Shown here: positions 17,395-25,840 of the stretch, piece after piece | How positions within the stretch are numbered: the first letter of the stretch is position 1 | Layout of the letters: each line of letters opens with the position of its first letter | Source of the DNA: Streptococcus merionis DSM 19192 | GTDB lineage: Bacteria > Bacillota > Bacilli > Lactobacillales > Streptococcaceae | Assembly (NCBI RefSeq): GCF_000380085.1 | Contig: NZ_KB904539.1 | Span: 186,001 to 250,000 of the forward strand | Direction: 5' to 3' | DNA length: 64,000 bases | The notes under the pieces: generated by a model | Seen by the model: only the letters and a program-made list of their open reading frames with translations | Databases searched by the model: none | What the model was told of the DNA's origin: nothing | Program-made: the position numbers and the translations under genes

Positions 17395-18486
17395 ATGAAA
17401 ATTTTTGCAAGTCCATCACGCTATATTCAAGGAAAGAATGTCTTGTTTGAATGTAGCAAAATCATTAAAAACTTAGGAGTTCAACCTCTAGTGCTCTGTG
17501 ATGATATTGTCTATGATATTGTCGGAAAGGATTTTGTTAAATATCTGGAACAAGAAGATTTTTTGGTCCACCACGCTTCTTTTAAGGGAGAAGCCTCCAA
17601 TAATGAAATTGAGCGTATTGCAGCAATTGTCAATGACTATGGAAGTGATGTCATTATTGGACTAGGTGGCGGAAAAACGATAGACAGCGCCAAGGCTATT
17701 GCAGATTTAACTAAAATTCCTGTGATTATTGCGCCTACAATTGCATCAACAGATGCGCCGACATCAGCCTTATCAGTCATATATACTGACGAGGGCGTTT
17801 TTGAAAAATATCTTTTTTATACCAAAAATCCAGAATTAGTCTTGGTTGACACACAAGTCATTAGTCAGGCGCCGGAGCGTCTGCTTGCTTCAGGCATTGC
17901 AGATGGGTTAGCGACATGGGTTGAAGCTCGAGCAGTTCTTCAAAACCACGGCGAGACAATGGCAGGAGGTCACCAGACCTTGGCTGGATTAGCTATTGCT
18001 CAAGCTTGTGAAGAGACCTTGTTTTCTGATGGTTTAAAAGCCCTAGCAGCCTGTAGAGCAAAAGTAGTCACACCCGCTTTAGAAAATATCATTGAAGCCA
18101 ATACTTTGTTAAGTGGTTTAGGTTTTGAAAGTGCAGGTTTGGCTGGAGCTCATGCGATTCACAATGGCTTCACAGCTTTATCTGGGGACATTCATCACCT
18201 GACTCATGGAGAAAAAGTTGCTTACGGTACCCTTGCCCAACTATTTTTAGAAAACAGACCTGCCGAAGAAATTGAAAAATACGTGAAATTTTACCAAGAA
18301 ATCGGCATGCCGACTACTCTTGCTGAGTTGCACCTTCAAGATGTTTCTTATGAGGAGTTGTTAAAGGTTGGTCGCCAAGCAACTGTTGAGGGTGAGACTA
18401 TTCACCAAATGGCTCAGGATTTCACAGCAGATGATGTCGCTAATGCCCTATTAGCTGTTGATCAATTTGTCAGACAGCTAGGCTAA
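17395..18486 (+). CDS. gldA: Glycerol dehydrogenase family protein (GldA)
   Basis: A 363-aa NAD-dependent, iron/zinc-type polyol dehydrogenase. It shows the nucleotide-binding GLGGGKTIDSAKAIAD and TIASTDAPTSALSV, and metal ligands in SGIADGLATWVEA (Asp), GLAGAHAIHNG (His) and THGEKVAYG (His). The chosen ATG begins the conserved KIFASPSRYIQGK and has AGGAG upstream; an upstream in-frame ATG at 17326 would add 23 unrelated residues. It oxidises glycerol in general. In the anhydrohexitol route it would reduce hydroxyacetone to 1,2-propanediol and regenerate NAD. Confidence 0.92.
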   Translation: MKIFASPSRYIQGKNVLFECSKIIKNLGVQPLVLCDDIVYDIVGKDFVKYLEQEDFLVHHASFKGEASNNEIERIAAIVNDYGSDVIIGLGGGKTIDSAKAIADLTKIPVIIAPTIASTDAPTSALSVIYTDEGVFEKYLFYTKNPELVLVDTQVISQAPERLLASGIADGLATWVEARAVLQNHGETMAGGHQTLAGLAIAQACEETLFSDGLKALAACRAKVVTPALENIIEANTLLSGLGFESAGLAGAHAIHNGFTALSGDIHHLTHGEKVAYGTLAQLFLENRPAEEIEKYVKFYQEIGMPTTLAELHLQDVSYEELLKVGRQATVEGETIHQMAQDFTADDVANALLAVDQFVRQLG

Positions 18487-18666
18487 TGTCCTGTATTATT
18501 AACTTAAGCGAGCATCCAAACAACTTTTGGGTGGCTACTAGTCGTCTTCTAAGAAAAGTTAGTGATGACCAGCGACAATAGTCTTTAAGATAGCGTGAAT
18601 ACTGATTTTAAAACGAGTTCGGTAACGTTTGACAACAATCAGTTACCCATAGAAATCCTTTTATTC

Positions 18667-18718
18667 AGAGTGAGACAGTAGTATCTACAGGATACCTGTT
18701 ACTCACTCTTTTTTATTT
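18667..18718 (+). terminator. Terminator after gldA
   Basis: AGAGTGAGacAG pairs with CTGTtACTCACTCT, followed by TTTTTTATTTT. The rest of 18487-18899 shows no gene. Confidence 0.8.
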
Positions 18719-18899
18719 TCTCTAAAATGTCGGGTTAAGAAGAATCAATTTCGATATTCCTCACCCAGTCTTATCAAGGAATTTCAAGCATCTTTCCAAC
18801 TCCTAAAGCACTAATATGAGGTCATTTGCCACGTATTTTTAAGGTTTTACAAAAATTGATTCAAAAGGGTGATTTCTTTTGGTTTTGTTTAGAATCTGC

Positions 18900-18905
18900 T
18901 ATAAT
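18900..18905 (+). promoter_or_regulatory. Extended -10 promoter of the HAD-cyclophilin gene
   Basis: TGCTATAAT with a T-rich, weak -35 (TTTTGG at 17 bp). It lies about 30 bp before the ATG. Confidence 0.6.
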
Positions 18906-18937
18906 GGAAGTATCAAAAGTTGTAAGATGGGAGAAAG

Positions 18938-20338
18938 ATGGACGCAAAGCTTAAATACAAAGCTAAGAAGATCAAAGTTGTATTTTTTGATATTGATGAT
19001 ACATTGCGTGTGAAAGACACAGGGTATATGCCCGACTCTATTAAGCATGTTTTTGAAGCCCTAAGAGCTAGAGGGATTATTGTCGGTATTGCATCTGGAC
19101 GTGCCCGTTATGGTGTGCCTCCAGAAATTCAAGCTCTCGATGCAGACTATTGTGTGAAACTCAATGGGGCTTATGTCAAGGACAACAAAAAGAATATCAT
19201 TTTTAAACGGCCTATTCCAAAAGAGCTAGTTGCCAAATATAAAGAGTGGGCTGATTCAGAAGGTGTTCACTTTGGTTTGGCTGGTCGTCATAAAGCTGTC
19301 CTTTCCTACCGAAATGATTTGATTAGTGATGCTATTGATGTTGTGTACGCGTCATTAGAAGTAGAGCCAGATTTTGATCAAGAGCATGATGTTTATCAAA
19401 TGTGGACTTTCGAAGATCGAGGGGATAACTTACAATTTCCAGAGGAATTAGCCCAAGACTTGCGCCTTGTTCGTTGGCATGATCATTCGTCGGATGTTGT
19501 TTTAAAAGGAACCTCAAAAGCATTGGGGGTTTCTAAAGTTGTGGAACATCTCGGTCTCAAACCTGAGAACGTTTTGGTCTTTGGGGATGAACTCAATGAC
19601 TTAGAACTCTTTGATTATGCAGGAATTGCTATTGCTATGGGAGTTTCGCACCCAGCCTTGCAAGAAAAAGCAGATTTTATCACTAAAAAAGTAGAAGAAG
19701 ATGGCATCCAGTATGCCTTGGAGGAATTAGGAATGATTGACAAACAGCTCACTTTCCCACAAGTCAACCTTGACACGCACAATGGTCCAGTTGCAACGAT
19801 CAAAACTAATCTTGGAGATTTGACCATTAAGCTTTTCCCAGAACAGGCACCAAAAACAGTGGCTAACTTTATCGGCTTAGCTAAAGAAGGTTACTACGAT
19901 GGTGTCATTTTCCACCGTATCATCAAGGATTTTATGATTCAAGGCGGTGATCCAACTGGTACTGGTATGGGTGGGCAATCCATCTACGGTGTTGAGTTTG
20001 AAGATGAATTTTCAGAAGAACTTTATAATATCCGCGGAGCTCTTTCCATGGCTAATGCTGGGCCAAACACTAACGGTAGTCAATTCTTTATCGTGCAAAA
20101 TGCTGGTCTAGCCTATTCTGCTAAAGAATTGGTGCGGGGCGGATGGCCACAAGAAATTGCAGCTATTTACGCTACAGAAGGTGGAACGCCGCATTTGGAT
20201 CGCCGACATACTGTTTTTGGCCAGCTGGCAAATGATGAATCCTATGCTGTTTTGGATAAAATTGCAGCCGTTGAGACAGGCTTTCAAGACAAGCCTGTTG
20301 AGGATGTTGTCATCGAAACAGTCGAGGTTGTTGACTAA
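18938..20338 (+). CDS. Bifunctional Cof-type HAD phosphatase / cyclophilin peptidyl-prolyl isomerase
   Basis: A 466-aa two-domain protein. Residues about 10-270 form a HAD-IIB phosphatase (DIDDTL nucleophile Asp, [16 protein letters not shown]). Residues about 275-466 form a cyclophilin ([57 protein letters not shown]). The fusion is a known streptococcal arrangement. There is no signal peptide, so it acts in the cytoplasm. Substrates of the phosphatase part are unknown. Its last base overlaps the start of the S1 protein gene (TAATG), so the two are co-translated. Confidence 0.94.
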   Translation: MDAKLKYKAKKIKVVFFDIDDTLRVKDTGYMPDSIKHVFEALRARGIIVGIASGRARYGVPPEIQALDADYCVKLNGAYVKDNKKNIIFKRPIPKELVAKYKEWADSEGVHFGLAGRHKAVLSYRNDLISDAIDVVYASLEVEPDFDQEHDVYQMWTFEDRGDNLQFPEELAQDLRLVRWHDHSSDVVLKGTSKALGVSKVVEHLGLKPENVLVFGDELNDLELFDYAGIAIAMGVSHPALQEKADFITKKVEEDGIQYALEELGMIDKQLTFPQVNLDTHNGPVATIKTNLGDLTIKLFPEQAPKTVANFIGLAKEGYYDGVIFHRIIKDFMIQGGDPTGTGMGGQSIYGVEFEDEFSEELYNIRGALSMANAGPNTNGSQFFIVQNAGLAYSAKELVRGGWPQEIAAIYATEGGTPHLDRRHTVFGQLANDESYAVLDKIAAVETGFQDKPVEDVVIETVEVVD

Positions 20339-20703
20339 TGAAAATAGGCGACAAACTGACAGGAACAGTCACTGGAATTCAGCCCTATGGTGTCTTTGTT
20401 GGTTTGGAGAATGGAATCGTAGGTTTGGTTCATATTTCAGAATTAAAGACGGGTTATGTTGATAACATTTACAAGGTTCTTGACATTGGGCAAGAAGTTC
20501 AAGTTCAGGTTATTGACGTGGATGAGTTTACGGGCAAGATTAGTTTTTCTATCCGAAGCTTAGAAGAAGAAAGGCATCGAATCCCGCGCAAACATCGGTT
20601 CTCCAGTGACAGAAAAAAATACGGATTCGAGCCACTCCGCAAGGCTATACCTAAATGGACTGACGAAGCGTTAGCATTTTTAAACAAAGAAGAAGATACA
20701 TAG
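20338..20703 (+). CDS. S1-domain RNA-binding protein (GSP13/YugI/CvfD type)
   Basis: A 121-aa protein with one S1 OB-fold in residues 1-70 (GDKLTGTVTGIQPYGVFVGLENG, GLVHISEL, VQVQVIDVDEFTGKISFSIR) and a basic, charged C-terminal tail. Related small S1 proteins are ribosome-associated or post-transcriptional regulators; CvfD is such a regulator in pneumococcus. Translationally coupled to the HAD-cyclophilin gene. Confidence 0.88.
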   Translation: MKIGDKLTGTVTGIQPYGVFVGLENGIVGLVHISELKTGYVDNIYKVLDIGQEVQVQVIDVDEFTGKISFSIRSLEEERHRIPRKHRFSSDRKKYGFEPLRKAIPKWTDEALAFLNKEEDT

Positions 20704-20791
20704 AGCCAAAATTGGGAAGCCGAATGCTTCAACAGTCTTATCTTAGACAAAAAGATTTTGGCCGATTCTTAGTTTTCAATGAAGACCATCT

Positions 20792-20846
20792 AAAAACGAA
20801 CAAAAGTAGCATTTCGGTCATCTGAAATCTACCTTTGTTCGTTTTT
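20792..20846. terminator. Terminator after the S1 gene
   Basis: AAAAACGAACAAAaGTAG pairs with CTAccTTTGTTCGTTTTT. Symmetric A/T tails suggest bidirectional function. Confidence 0.85.
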
Positions 20847-20859
20847 GTCATTTAGGGAG

Positions 20860-20891
20860 GAATTTTTGTCTCAGACTCGCCTGAGTCTGAA
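20860..20891 (-). terminator. Terminator of cysK
   Basis: On the minus strand TCAGACTCA-GGC-GAGTCTGA is followed by GACAAAAATT. The stem is tight, but the T tract is poor on this strand. Confidence 0.5.
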
Positions 20892-20945
20892 AGTAACTAG
20901 CAGAGAAAAGCTGGTTGGAGTTGGTTACTCTCTTTCTTTTCTCAG

Positions 20946-21869
20946 TTAGTCAAATTGGTAAAGGCTTGTGGACAAGTAACGCTCTCCATTATCTGGAGCC
21001 AAGACAAGAACTTTTTTGCCTGATCCAAGTTTTTTAGCAATTTCAAGAGCGGCATACACTGCTGCAGATGATGAAATTCCCAGAAGGAATCCTTCCTGTC
21101 CTCCGATAAGGCGTCCTGTTGCAATGGCCTCATCAGAAGGGACACGAACGATGTCATCGTAAGCTTCAGTGTCTAGTGTACTTGGAATAAAACCAGCTGA
21201 AATTCCTTGAATCTTGTGAGGACCGGGTTGGTCGCCTGACAAGACAGCTGATTCGTCAGCCTCAACAGCAAAAATCTTCACATCAGGATTGGCTTTTTTA
21301 AGGACGTGTGAGACACCTGAAATCGTACCACCGGTACCGACTCCCGAAACAAAGGCGTCAAGTCCAGTTTTACCAAAAGCTTCCAATATTTCTGGCCCAG
21401 TTGTTGTTTCGTGGACAGCAGGATTAGCAGGGTTTTCAAACTGTTGAGGAATAAAGCCGCCTTTTTGCTCAGCGATTTCTTGAGCTTTAGCGATAGCGCC
21501 TTTCATGCCCTCAGCACCGGGCGTTAGAACCAGCTCAGCACCGTAAGCTTGAATGATCTTACGACGCTCGATGGACATGGTATCGGGCATGACAATGATT
21601 ACCTTGTAACCAAGTGCCGCGCCGACCCAAGCTAGGCCAATTCCTGTATTTCCAGAAGTTGGTTCAACGATGGTATCACCAGGTTTTAGGACACCGCGTT
21701 TTTCAGCGTCCTTGACCATGCTAAGAGCAATACGATCCTTCACAGAAGAGCCCGGATTAAAAGCTTCTAGTTTGACGTAGACATCTGCAGCACCCTCAGG
21801 GACAATACGATTAAGTTTGATGATTGGTGTTTTGCCAACCAGTTCTGTAATATTTTGATAAATAGGCAT
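20946..21869 (-). CDS. cysK: Cysteine synthase A (O-acetylserine sulfhydrylase)
   Basis: PLP enzyme of 307 aa forming cysteine from O-acetylserine and sulfide. The PLP lysine is in [11 protein letters not shown] (about 43) and the substrate loop is [14 protein letters not shown]. The phosphate-binding [10 protein letters not shown] and the C-terminal [12 protein letters not shown] are present. AAGGAG precedes the ATG. It is monocistronic between terminators. Upstream, AGATTAT-TTCT-AATAATC-like symmetry at 21938-21954 could be a LysR-type operator but is unproven. Confidence 0.96.
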   Translation of the reverse strand: MPIYQNITELVGKTPIIKLNRIVPEGAADVYVKLEAFNPGSSVKDRIALSMVKDAEKRGVLKPGDTIVEPTSGNTGIGLAWVGAALGYKVIIVMPDTMSIERRKIIQAYGAELVLTPGAEGMKGAIAKAQEIAEQKGGFIPQQFENPANPAVHETTTGPEILEAFGKTGLDAFVSGVGTGGTISGVSHVLKKANPDVKIFAVEADESAVLSGDQPGPHKIQGISAGFIPSTLDTEAYDDIVRVPSDEAIATGRLIGGQEGFLLGISSSAAVYAALEIAKKLGSGKKVLVLAPDNGERYLSTSLYQFD

Positions 21870-22123
21870 AGAAATCTCCTTGCAGTTTTCTTAGAGCCTG
21901 CATTCACAAGCGAGGTCCTCTGGTTCAGCAGATTATTTCTAATAATCAAGGCTGTTTTGGGGAGTAGAATCCATTTTTACCGATTTTACCGAATAGGAAG
22001 AGACTTGAGTTCAGTTCCAAAAACAAACGTTGAGTAGTGAAAATAACTTTAAATGGAGGATATGGACTGTAAATACAGGTTCTTGTTTTAAGTATAAGTC
22101 TCACAGTAAACTTTGTAAAATAT

Positions 22124-22152
22124 AAAAAAGCTATCGAGATGATAGCCTTTTT
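22124..22152. terminator. Terminator overlapping the 3' end of yigZ
   Basis: AAAAAGCTATC-gagat-GATAGCCTTTTT. The poly-A/poly-T flanks make it usable in both directions. It covers the yigZ stop codon. Confidence 0.8.
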
Positions 22153-22780
22153 ATATTAAAGGGACCTCCACTTCTTGAAGAGAAGACTTTTCGATACTAG
22201 CCTTTCCTTGGAAAAACTCTGTCAAATCAGCAATAATTTGTTCTGTTTTCTCCTTGTTGACAAAGATTTCAGTTTCCACATCAGTCGTGAATTGCGGATT
22301 GACTTCCGAGAGCCCGTTGTTTTTTAAAAAATTAGAAAAATCTTGATACTGAGCATAAGTCAGTTTGAGACGGATGCCTTGCTGTTCCTTGATTTCGATG
22401 CGGCCGATCTCCTTGACAGCATGAGCCACACTGCCAGCATAAGCTCGAATCAGTCCACTGGATCCTAGTTTAATACCACCAAAATACCGTGTAACAACAG
22501 CGACAACATTGGTCAATTCTAAATTTTCCAAAACACCTAGCATGGGTACACCAGCTGTGCCGCTAGGTTCACCATCGTCACTCGTTCGTTTAACCTCACT
22601 CTTTTCACCAAGGATAAAAGCAGAGCAGTTATGGTTAGCCTTGTGATGCTCTTTTTTGATTTGTGTGATTACCTGACGCGCTTCTTCTTCAGTTTCCACT
22701 CGCTTGATGTGGCAGATGAAACGCGATTTTTTGATGTCTTCTTCGGCCACGCCGTCTCGTGCAATTGTCTTGTACTCCAT
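22151..22780 (-). CDS. yigZ: YigZ/IMPACT family protein
   Basis: A 209-aa protein with an N-terminal UPF0029/IMPACT domain (KSRFICHIKRVE, HNCSAFILGEK, DDGEPSGTAGVPML, VVTRYFGGIKLGSSGLIRAY) and the C-terminal DUF1949 domain. The family binds nucleic acids and is linked to translation under stress; its exact bacterial role is unsettled. It is divergent from comFA, with only 55 bp between the two starts. This is the conserved streptococcal arrangement. Confidence 0.92.
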   Translation of the reverse strand: MEYKTIARDGVAEEDIKKSRFICHIKRVETEEEARQVITQIKKEHHKANHNCSAFILGEKSEVKRTSDDGEPSGTAGVPMLGVLENLELTNVVAVVTRYFGGIKLGSSGLIRAYAGSVAHAVKEIGRIEIKEQQGIRLKLTYAQYQDFSNFLKNNGLSEVNPQFTTDVETEIFVNKEKTEQIIADLTEFFQGKASIEKSSLQEVEVPLI

Positions 22781-22820
22781 GAGATGATTGTACCAAGAAA
22801 ACCTTATTTTTTCAAAAATT

Positions 22821-22828
22821 TACGAATA
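22821..22828 (+). promoter_or_regulatory. Cin-box (ComX/SigX promoter) of comFA
   Basis: TACGAATA is an exact match to the SigX cin-box, with a T-rich tract just upstream. It ends only 7 nt before the comFA ATG, so the transcript would have almost no leader. Confidence 0.88.
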
Positions 22829-22835
22829 AAGAAGT

Positions 22836-24140
22836 ATGGAAACATTGGATGATTACAAAGGAAGGTTGTTGACAAAAGAGCAAGTTCCAGAAGAATTATT
22901 GCCCTATGCAAGACAATTACCTGCTGTGAGACAAGAGAAAGGAAAACACTTTTGTGAGCGTTGTGGTAGCGAGCTTGATCAAGAAAAAAATCGCCTGCCA
23001 ATGGGAGCGATCTATTGCAGGGAGTGTCTCATTCTGGGGCGAGTTCGCAGTGATCAGCCGCTTTATTATTTTCCTCAAGCTCCCTTTGAACCTCAGTGTA
23101 CTCTGAAATGGCAGGGCCAGTTGACTAAATGGCAACAGGGAATCTCAGAAGGGTTGTGCGAAAACACACGACAGAGAAAAAATACTTTAGTACACGCTGT
23201 TACGGGTGCAGGTAAGACAGAAATGATCTATCAGGTGATTGCTGATCATATCGCTGAGGGAAAGGCTGTTTGTATTGCTACGCCAAGGATTGACGTCTGT
23301 ATTGAACTCTATCGGAGACTTTCTCAAGATTTCAGCTGCCCCATTGCCCTTCTACATGGTGAGAGCGAGCCTTATTTTCGAACACCCCTTGTCATTGCGA
23401 CGACTCACCAATTGCTCAAGTTTTACCGCGCTTTTGACTTGCTTATCATTGATGAAGTAGATGCCTTTCCTTTTGTGGACAATGCTACGCTTTACCATGC
23501 AGTGGATCAATGTATTTCAGAAAATGGGTGCAAAATTTTTCTGACAGCAACCACGACAGATGCCTTGGAGAAGCAAGTGAGGTCAGGAGAACTCAGTTTA
23601 CTGCGATTACCAAGGCGTTTTCATGAAAATCCGCTGGTTGTTCCAAAGAAGGTCTGGCTCAACTCTTTTATGAAATACCTTTCTAAAAACAAATTACCAG
23701 CCAAACTGATAACAGACATCACCAATCAGCGTCAGACAGGCCATCCGTTGCTTATCTTTGCGCCAGAGATTGCTACAGGGCAGCATCTCGTTAAAGTCTT
23801 GAAAAACGACTTCCCTCAAGAACAAATCGGTTTTGTCTCTAGCCAAACCGAAAATCGCTTGGAAATCGTGACAGCTTTTCGGGATCAAGAACTAACTATT
23901 TTAGTATCAACAACTATTTTAGAGCGAGGAGTAACCTTTCCAGGAGTTGATGTCTTTGTGGTTGAGGCCAATCATCGTCTTTACACAAAATCGAGTCTAG
24001 TTCAGATTGGCGGACGAGTCGGCAGGAGTTCTGAACGACCGACAGGGCTTCTTAATTTTTACCAAAATGGAACTAACCGCGCTATTGAAAAAGCAATTGT
24101 TGAAATAAAGCTCATGAATAAGGAGAGTGGCCTCGTATGA
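22836..24140 (+). CDS. comFA: ComFA, competence DNA-translocation ATPase
   Basis: A 434-aa DEAD-box-like ATPase that drives uptake of transforming DNA with ComEC. It has an N-terminal zinc finger (CERCGSE and YCREC), Walker A TGAGKTEM (about 124-131), Walker B IIDEVDAFPF, motif III TATTT, and the helicase C domain ending QIGGRVGRS. It is expressed from the cin-box and overlaps comFC by 4 bp. There is no clear Shine-Dalgarno before the ATG. A TTG 36 nt in has AAGGAAGG upstream, but it would cut the conserved KGRLLT start. Confidence 0.95.
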   Translation: METLDDYKGRLLTKEQVPEELLPYARQLPAVRQEKGKHFCERCGSELDQEKNRLPMGAIYCRECLILGRVRSDQPLYYFPQAPFEPQCTLKWQGQLTKWQQGISEGLCENTRQRKNTLVHAVTGAGKTEMIYQVIADHIAEGKAVCIATPRIDVCIELYRRLSQDFSCPIALLHGESEPYFRTPLVIATTHQLLKFYRAFDLLIIDEVDAFPFVDNATLYHAVDQCISENGCKIFLTATTTDALEKQVRSGELSLLRLPRRFHENPLVVPKKVWLNSFMKYLSKNKLPAKLITDITNQRQTGHPLLIFAPEIATGQHLVKVLKNDFPQEQIGFVSSQTENRLEIVTAFRDQELTILVSTTILERGVTFPGVDVFVVEANHRLYTKSSLVQIGGRVGRSSERPTGLLNFYQNGTNRAIEKAIVEIKLMNKESGLV

Positions 24141-24802
24141 CTTGTCTCATCTGCCGTAATAACACGTCTTCAAAAAGGAGTTTTACCAAGTTACTTCTAT
24201 TAAAAGAGAGCAATAGCAAACTCTGCCAGAATTGCAGAAATGAATTTATGAAGATAGAAGAAGCTCATTGCCCAAATTGCTATAAAAATGGCGCTGCGAC
24301 GACATGTGCAGACTGTCAATTATGGTTTCAAAAAGGGAAAACCGTACATCACCAAGCGCTTTATCAGTACAATGAAGCGATGAAGTCCTATATTAAAACC
24401 TACAAATTTTCTGGTGATTATCTCTTACGAGAAATATTTGCATCGGAAATCAAAAGAGTGCTGAGACCTTTTGAGAGAAGTCATCAATTGATACCGATTC
24501 CTCTTAGTCAAAAGAATTTTGAAACAAGAGGCTTTAATCAAGTAACTGGCTTTCTTGATGCTGCAGGAATAAAGTATTCGGATATTTTAGATAAAAAAGA
24601 GACAGAAAAACAATCTAGCAAAACACGGAAAGAACGCCTAAAAGCAGCACAACCCTTTTCGATAAAAGAAAGTGCTGCTCTAGAAAAGAAAGTAATCATT
24701 ATAGATGATATCTATACAACAGGAGCAACCATTCAGCTAGCCACAGAAATTCTTGAAAATGCAGGAGCACAAGAAATTCTCAGCTTCTCTTTGGCAAGGT
24801 AA
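24137..24802 (+). CDS. comFC: ComFC, phosphoribosyltransferase-like competence protein
   Basis: A 221-aa protein of the ComF/GntX family required for DNA uptake. The N-terminal part carries four CxxC-type zinc motifs (CLIC, CQNC, CPNC, CADC). The C-terminal PRTase domain has the PRPP-binding loop VIIIDDIYTTGAT (about 191-203). It is translationally coupled to comFA (ATGA). Confidence 0.94.
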   Translation: MTCLICRNNTSSKRSFTKLLLLKESNSKLCQNCRNEFMKIEEAHCPNCYKNGAATTCADCQLWFQKGKTVHHQALYQYNEAMKSYIKTYKFSGDYLLREIFASEIKRVLRPFERSHQLIPIPLSQKNFETRGFNQVTGFLDAAGIKYSDILDKKETEKQSSKTRKERLKAAQPFSIKESAALEKKVIIIDDIYTTGATIQLATEILENAGAQEILSFSLAR

Positions 24803-24811
24803 GGCAAACAT

Positions 24812-24840
24812 TTGCTAAAAGCAAATGAAAGCGATATAAT
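24812..24840 (+). promoter_or_regulatory. Promoter of hpf
   Basis: TTGCTA (24812-24817), a 17-bp spacer and TATAAT (24835-24840). The -35 is inside a small ATTTGC/GCAAAT inverted repeat. Confidence 0.75.
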
Positions 24841-24848
24841 ATTAATAT

Positions 24849-24863
24849 AAGAAAACGCTAACG
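24849..24863 (+). promoter_or_regulatory. Possible CcpA site (cre) downstream of the hpf promoter
   Basis: AAGAAAACGCTAACG matches the cre consensus WTGNAANCGNWNNCW with two mismatches. It lies just after the predicted start of transcription, a roadblock position. Confidence 0.35.
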
Positions 24864-24882
24864 CGTAGAAAGAGGAATCTAT

Positions 24883-25422
24883 ATGATTAAATATAATATC
24901 CGTGGCGAGAATATCGAAGTTACCGAAGCGATTCGTGATTATGTAGAGTTAAAACTTAGCAAGATTGAAAAATATTTTAGCGAAGAGGTAGCCTTGAGTG
25001 CTAAAATCAATCTCAAAGTATATAAAGAAAAAACAGCAAAAGTTGAAGTGACTATTCCTCTTGGAAATGTGACTCTGAGAGCAGAAGATATTTCCCAAGA
25101 CATGTACGGTTCGATTGATCTTGTAGTCGATAAGATTGAACGACAAATCCGTAAAAATAAAACTAAAATTGAGCGTCGCCATCGTGAAAAAGTGCCAGCT
25201 GCTCACCTCTTTACCGAAGCGTTAGTTGAAGAAACAGAACCCGAAGCAAAAGTAGTTCGCACGAAACAAGTTGATTTAAAACCGATGAGTGTTGATGAAG
25301 CACTTCTCCAAATGGAATTGGTAGGGCATGACTTCTTTATTTTCACAGATGTTGAAAGTAACGAGACCCATGTGCTTTACAAACGTGAAGACGGCGATAT
25401 TGGCCTCTTAGAAGCAAAGTGA
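24883..25422 (+). CDS. hpf: Long-form ribosome hibernation promoting factor
   Basis: A 179-aa long HPF (also called YfiA/RaiA in streptococci). The N-terminal domain (residues 1-100, IEVTEAIRDYVELKLSKIEKYF) binds the decoding centre. The C-terminal domain (about 125-179, MSVDEALLQMELVGHDFFIF) dimerises to make 100S ribosomes in resting cells. It lies after the competence genes but has its own promoter. Confidence 0.95.
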   Translation: MIKYNIRGENIEVTEAIRDYVELKLSKIEKYFSEEVALSAKINLKVYKEKTAKVEVTIPLGNVTLRAEDISQDMYGSIDLVVDKIERQIRKNKTKIERRHREKVPAAHLFTEALVEETEPEAKVVRTKQVDLKPMSVDEALLQMELVGHDFFIFTDVESNETHVLYKREDGDIGLLEAK

Positions 25423-25447
25423 TAGACATTAACGAAATGCAACGCAG

Positions 25448-25477
25448 AGCTGACCTATAGAATAGGTTGGCTTTTTT
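25448..25477 (+). terminator. Terminator after hpf
   Basis: AGCtgACCTAT-aga-ATAGGTtgGCT followed by six T. Confidence 0.85.
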
Positions 25478-25840
25478 CGTGTGAGGGTGAGAGCTCGATC
25501 CTATATAGTTAGTCAACGGTCAATCACTCGAATAGAGCTTAAACTCCTATGCGATAGGTCAAGAATTTGACCTAAGTCAGACGAGCTACAGTTATTAGAC
25601 ACTAGCAATTCGGGGGAATCTAAAGATGACCCAAAAAGGGTCAGATTCGTAAGAAATGGAGGAGATGTCAAAGGAAATAGGGAAACTATAGAGAAATGAA
25701 AAAGAATAAAAAATGTGCAACAATGGGCGGGAATAAAAAATGGAAATTAACGTTTTTTCCAAATTATCATCAAATTAGTCAAAGTTCAGATTTTATGCTA
25801 TAATATCTTCATTACAGATTTTTTAAGGAGGATTTCTTCC
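25478..25840 (+). other. Leader region of the CorC/HlyC gene with a stable hairpin and an extended -10
   Basis: The gap contains CCTATGCGATAG (about 25548), a word also found at about 932 and 35793. A stem at 25616-25649 pairs GAATCT/AGATTC with inner GACCC/GGGTC and an A5 loop. A promoter TGCTATAAT is at 25796-25804, and AAGGAGG stands before the gene. The hairpin lies upstream of this promoter, so it is not part of that transcript. Confidence 0.45.
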
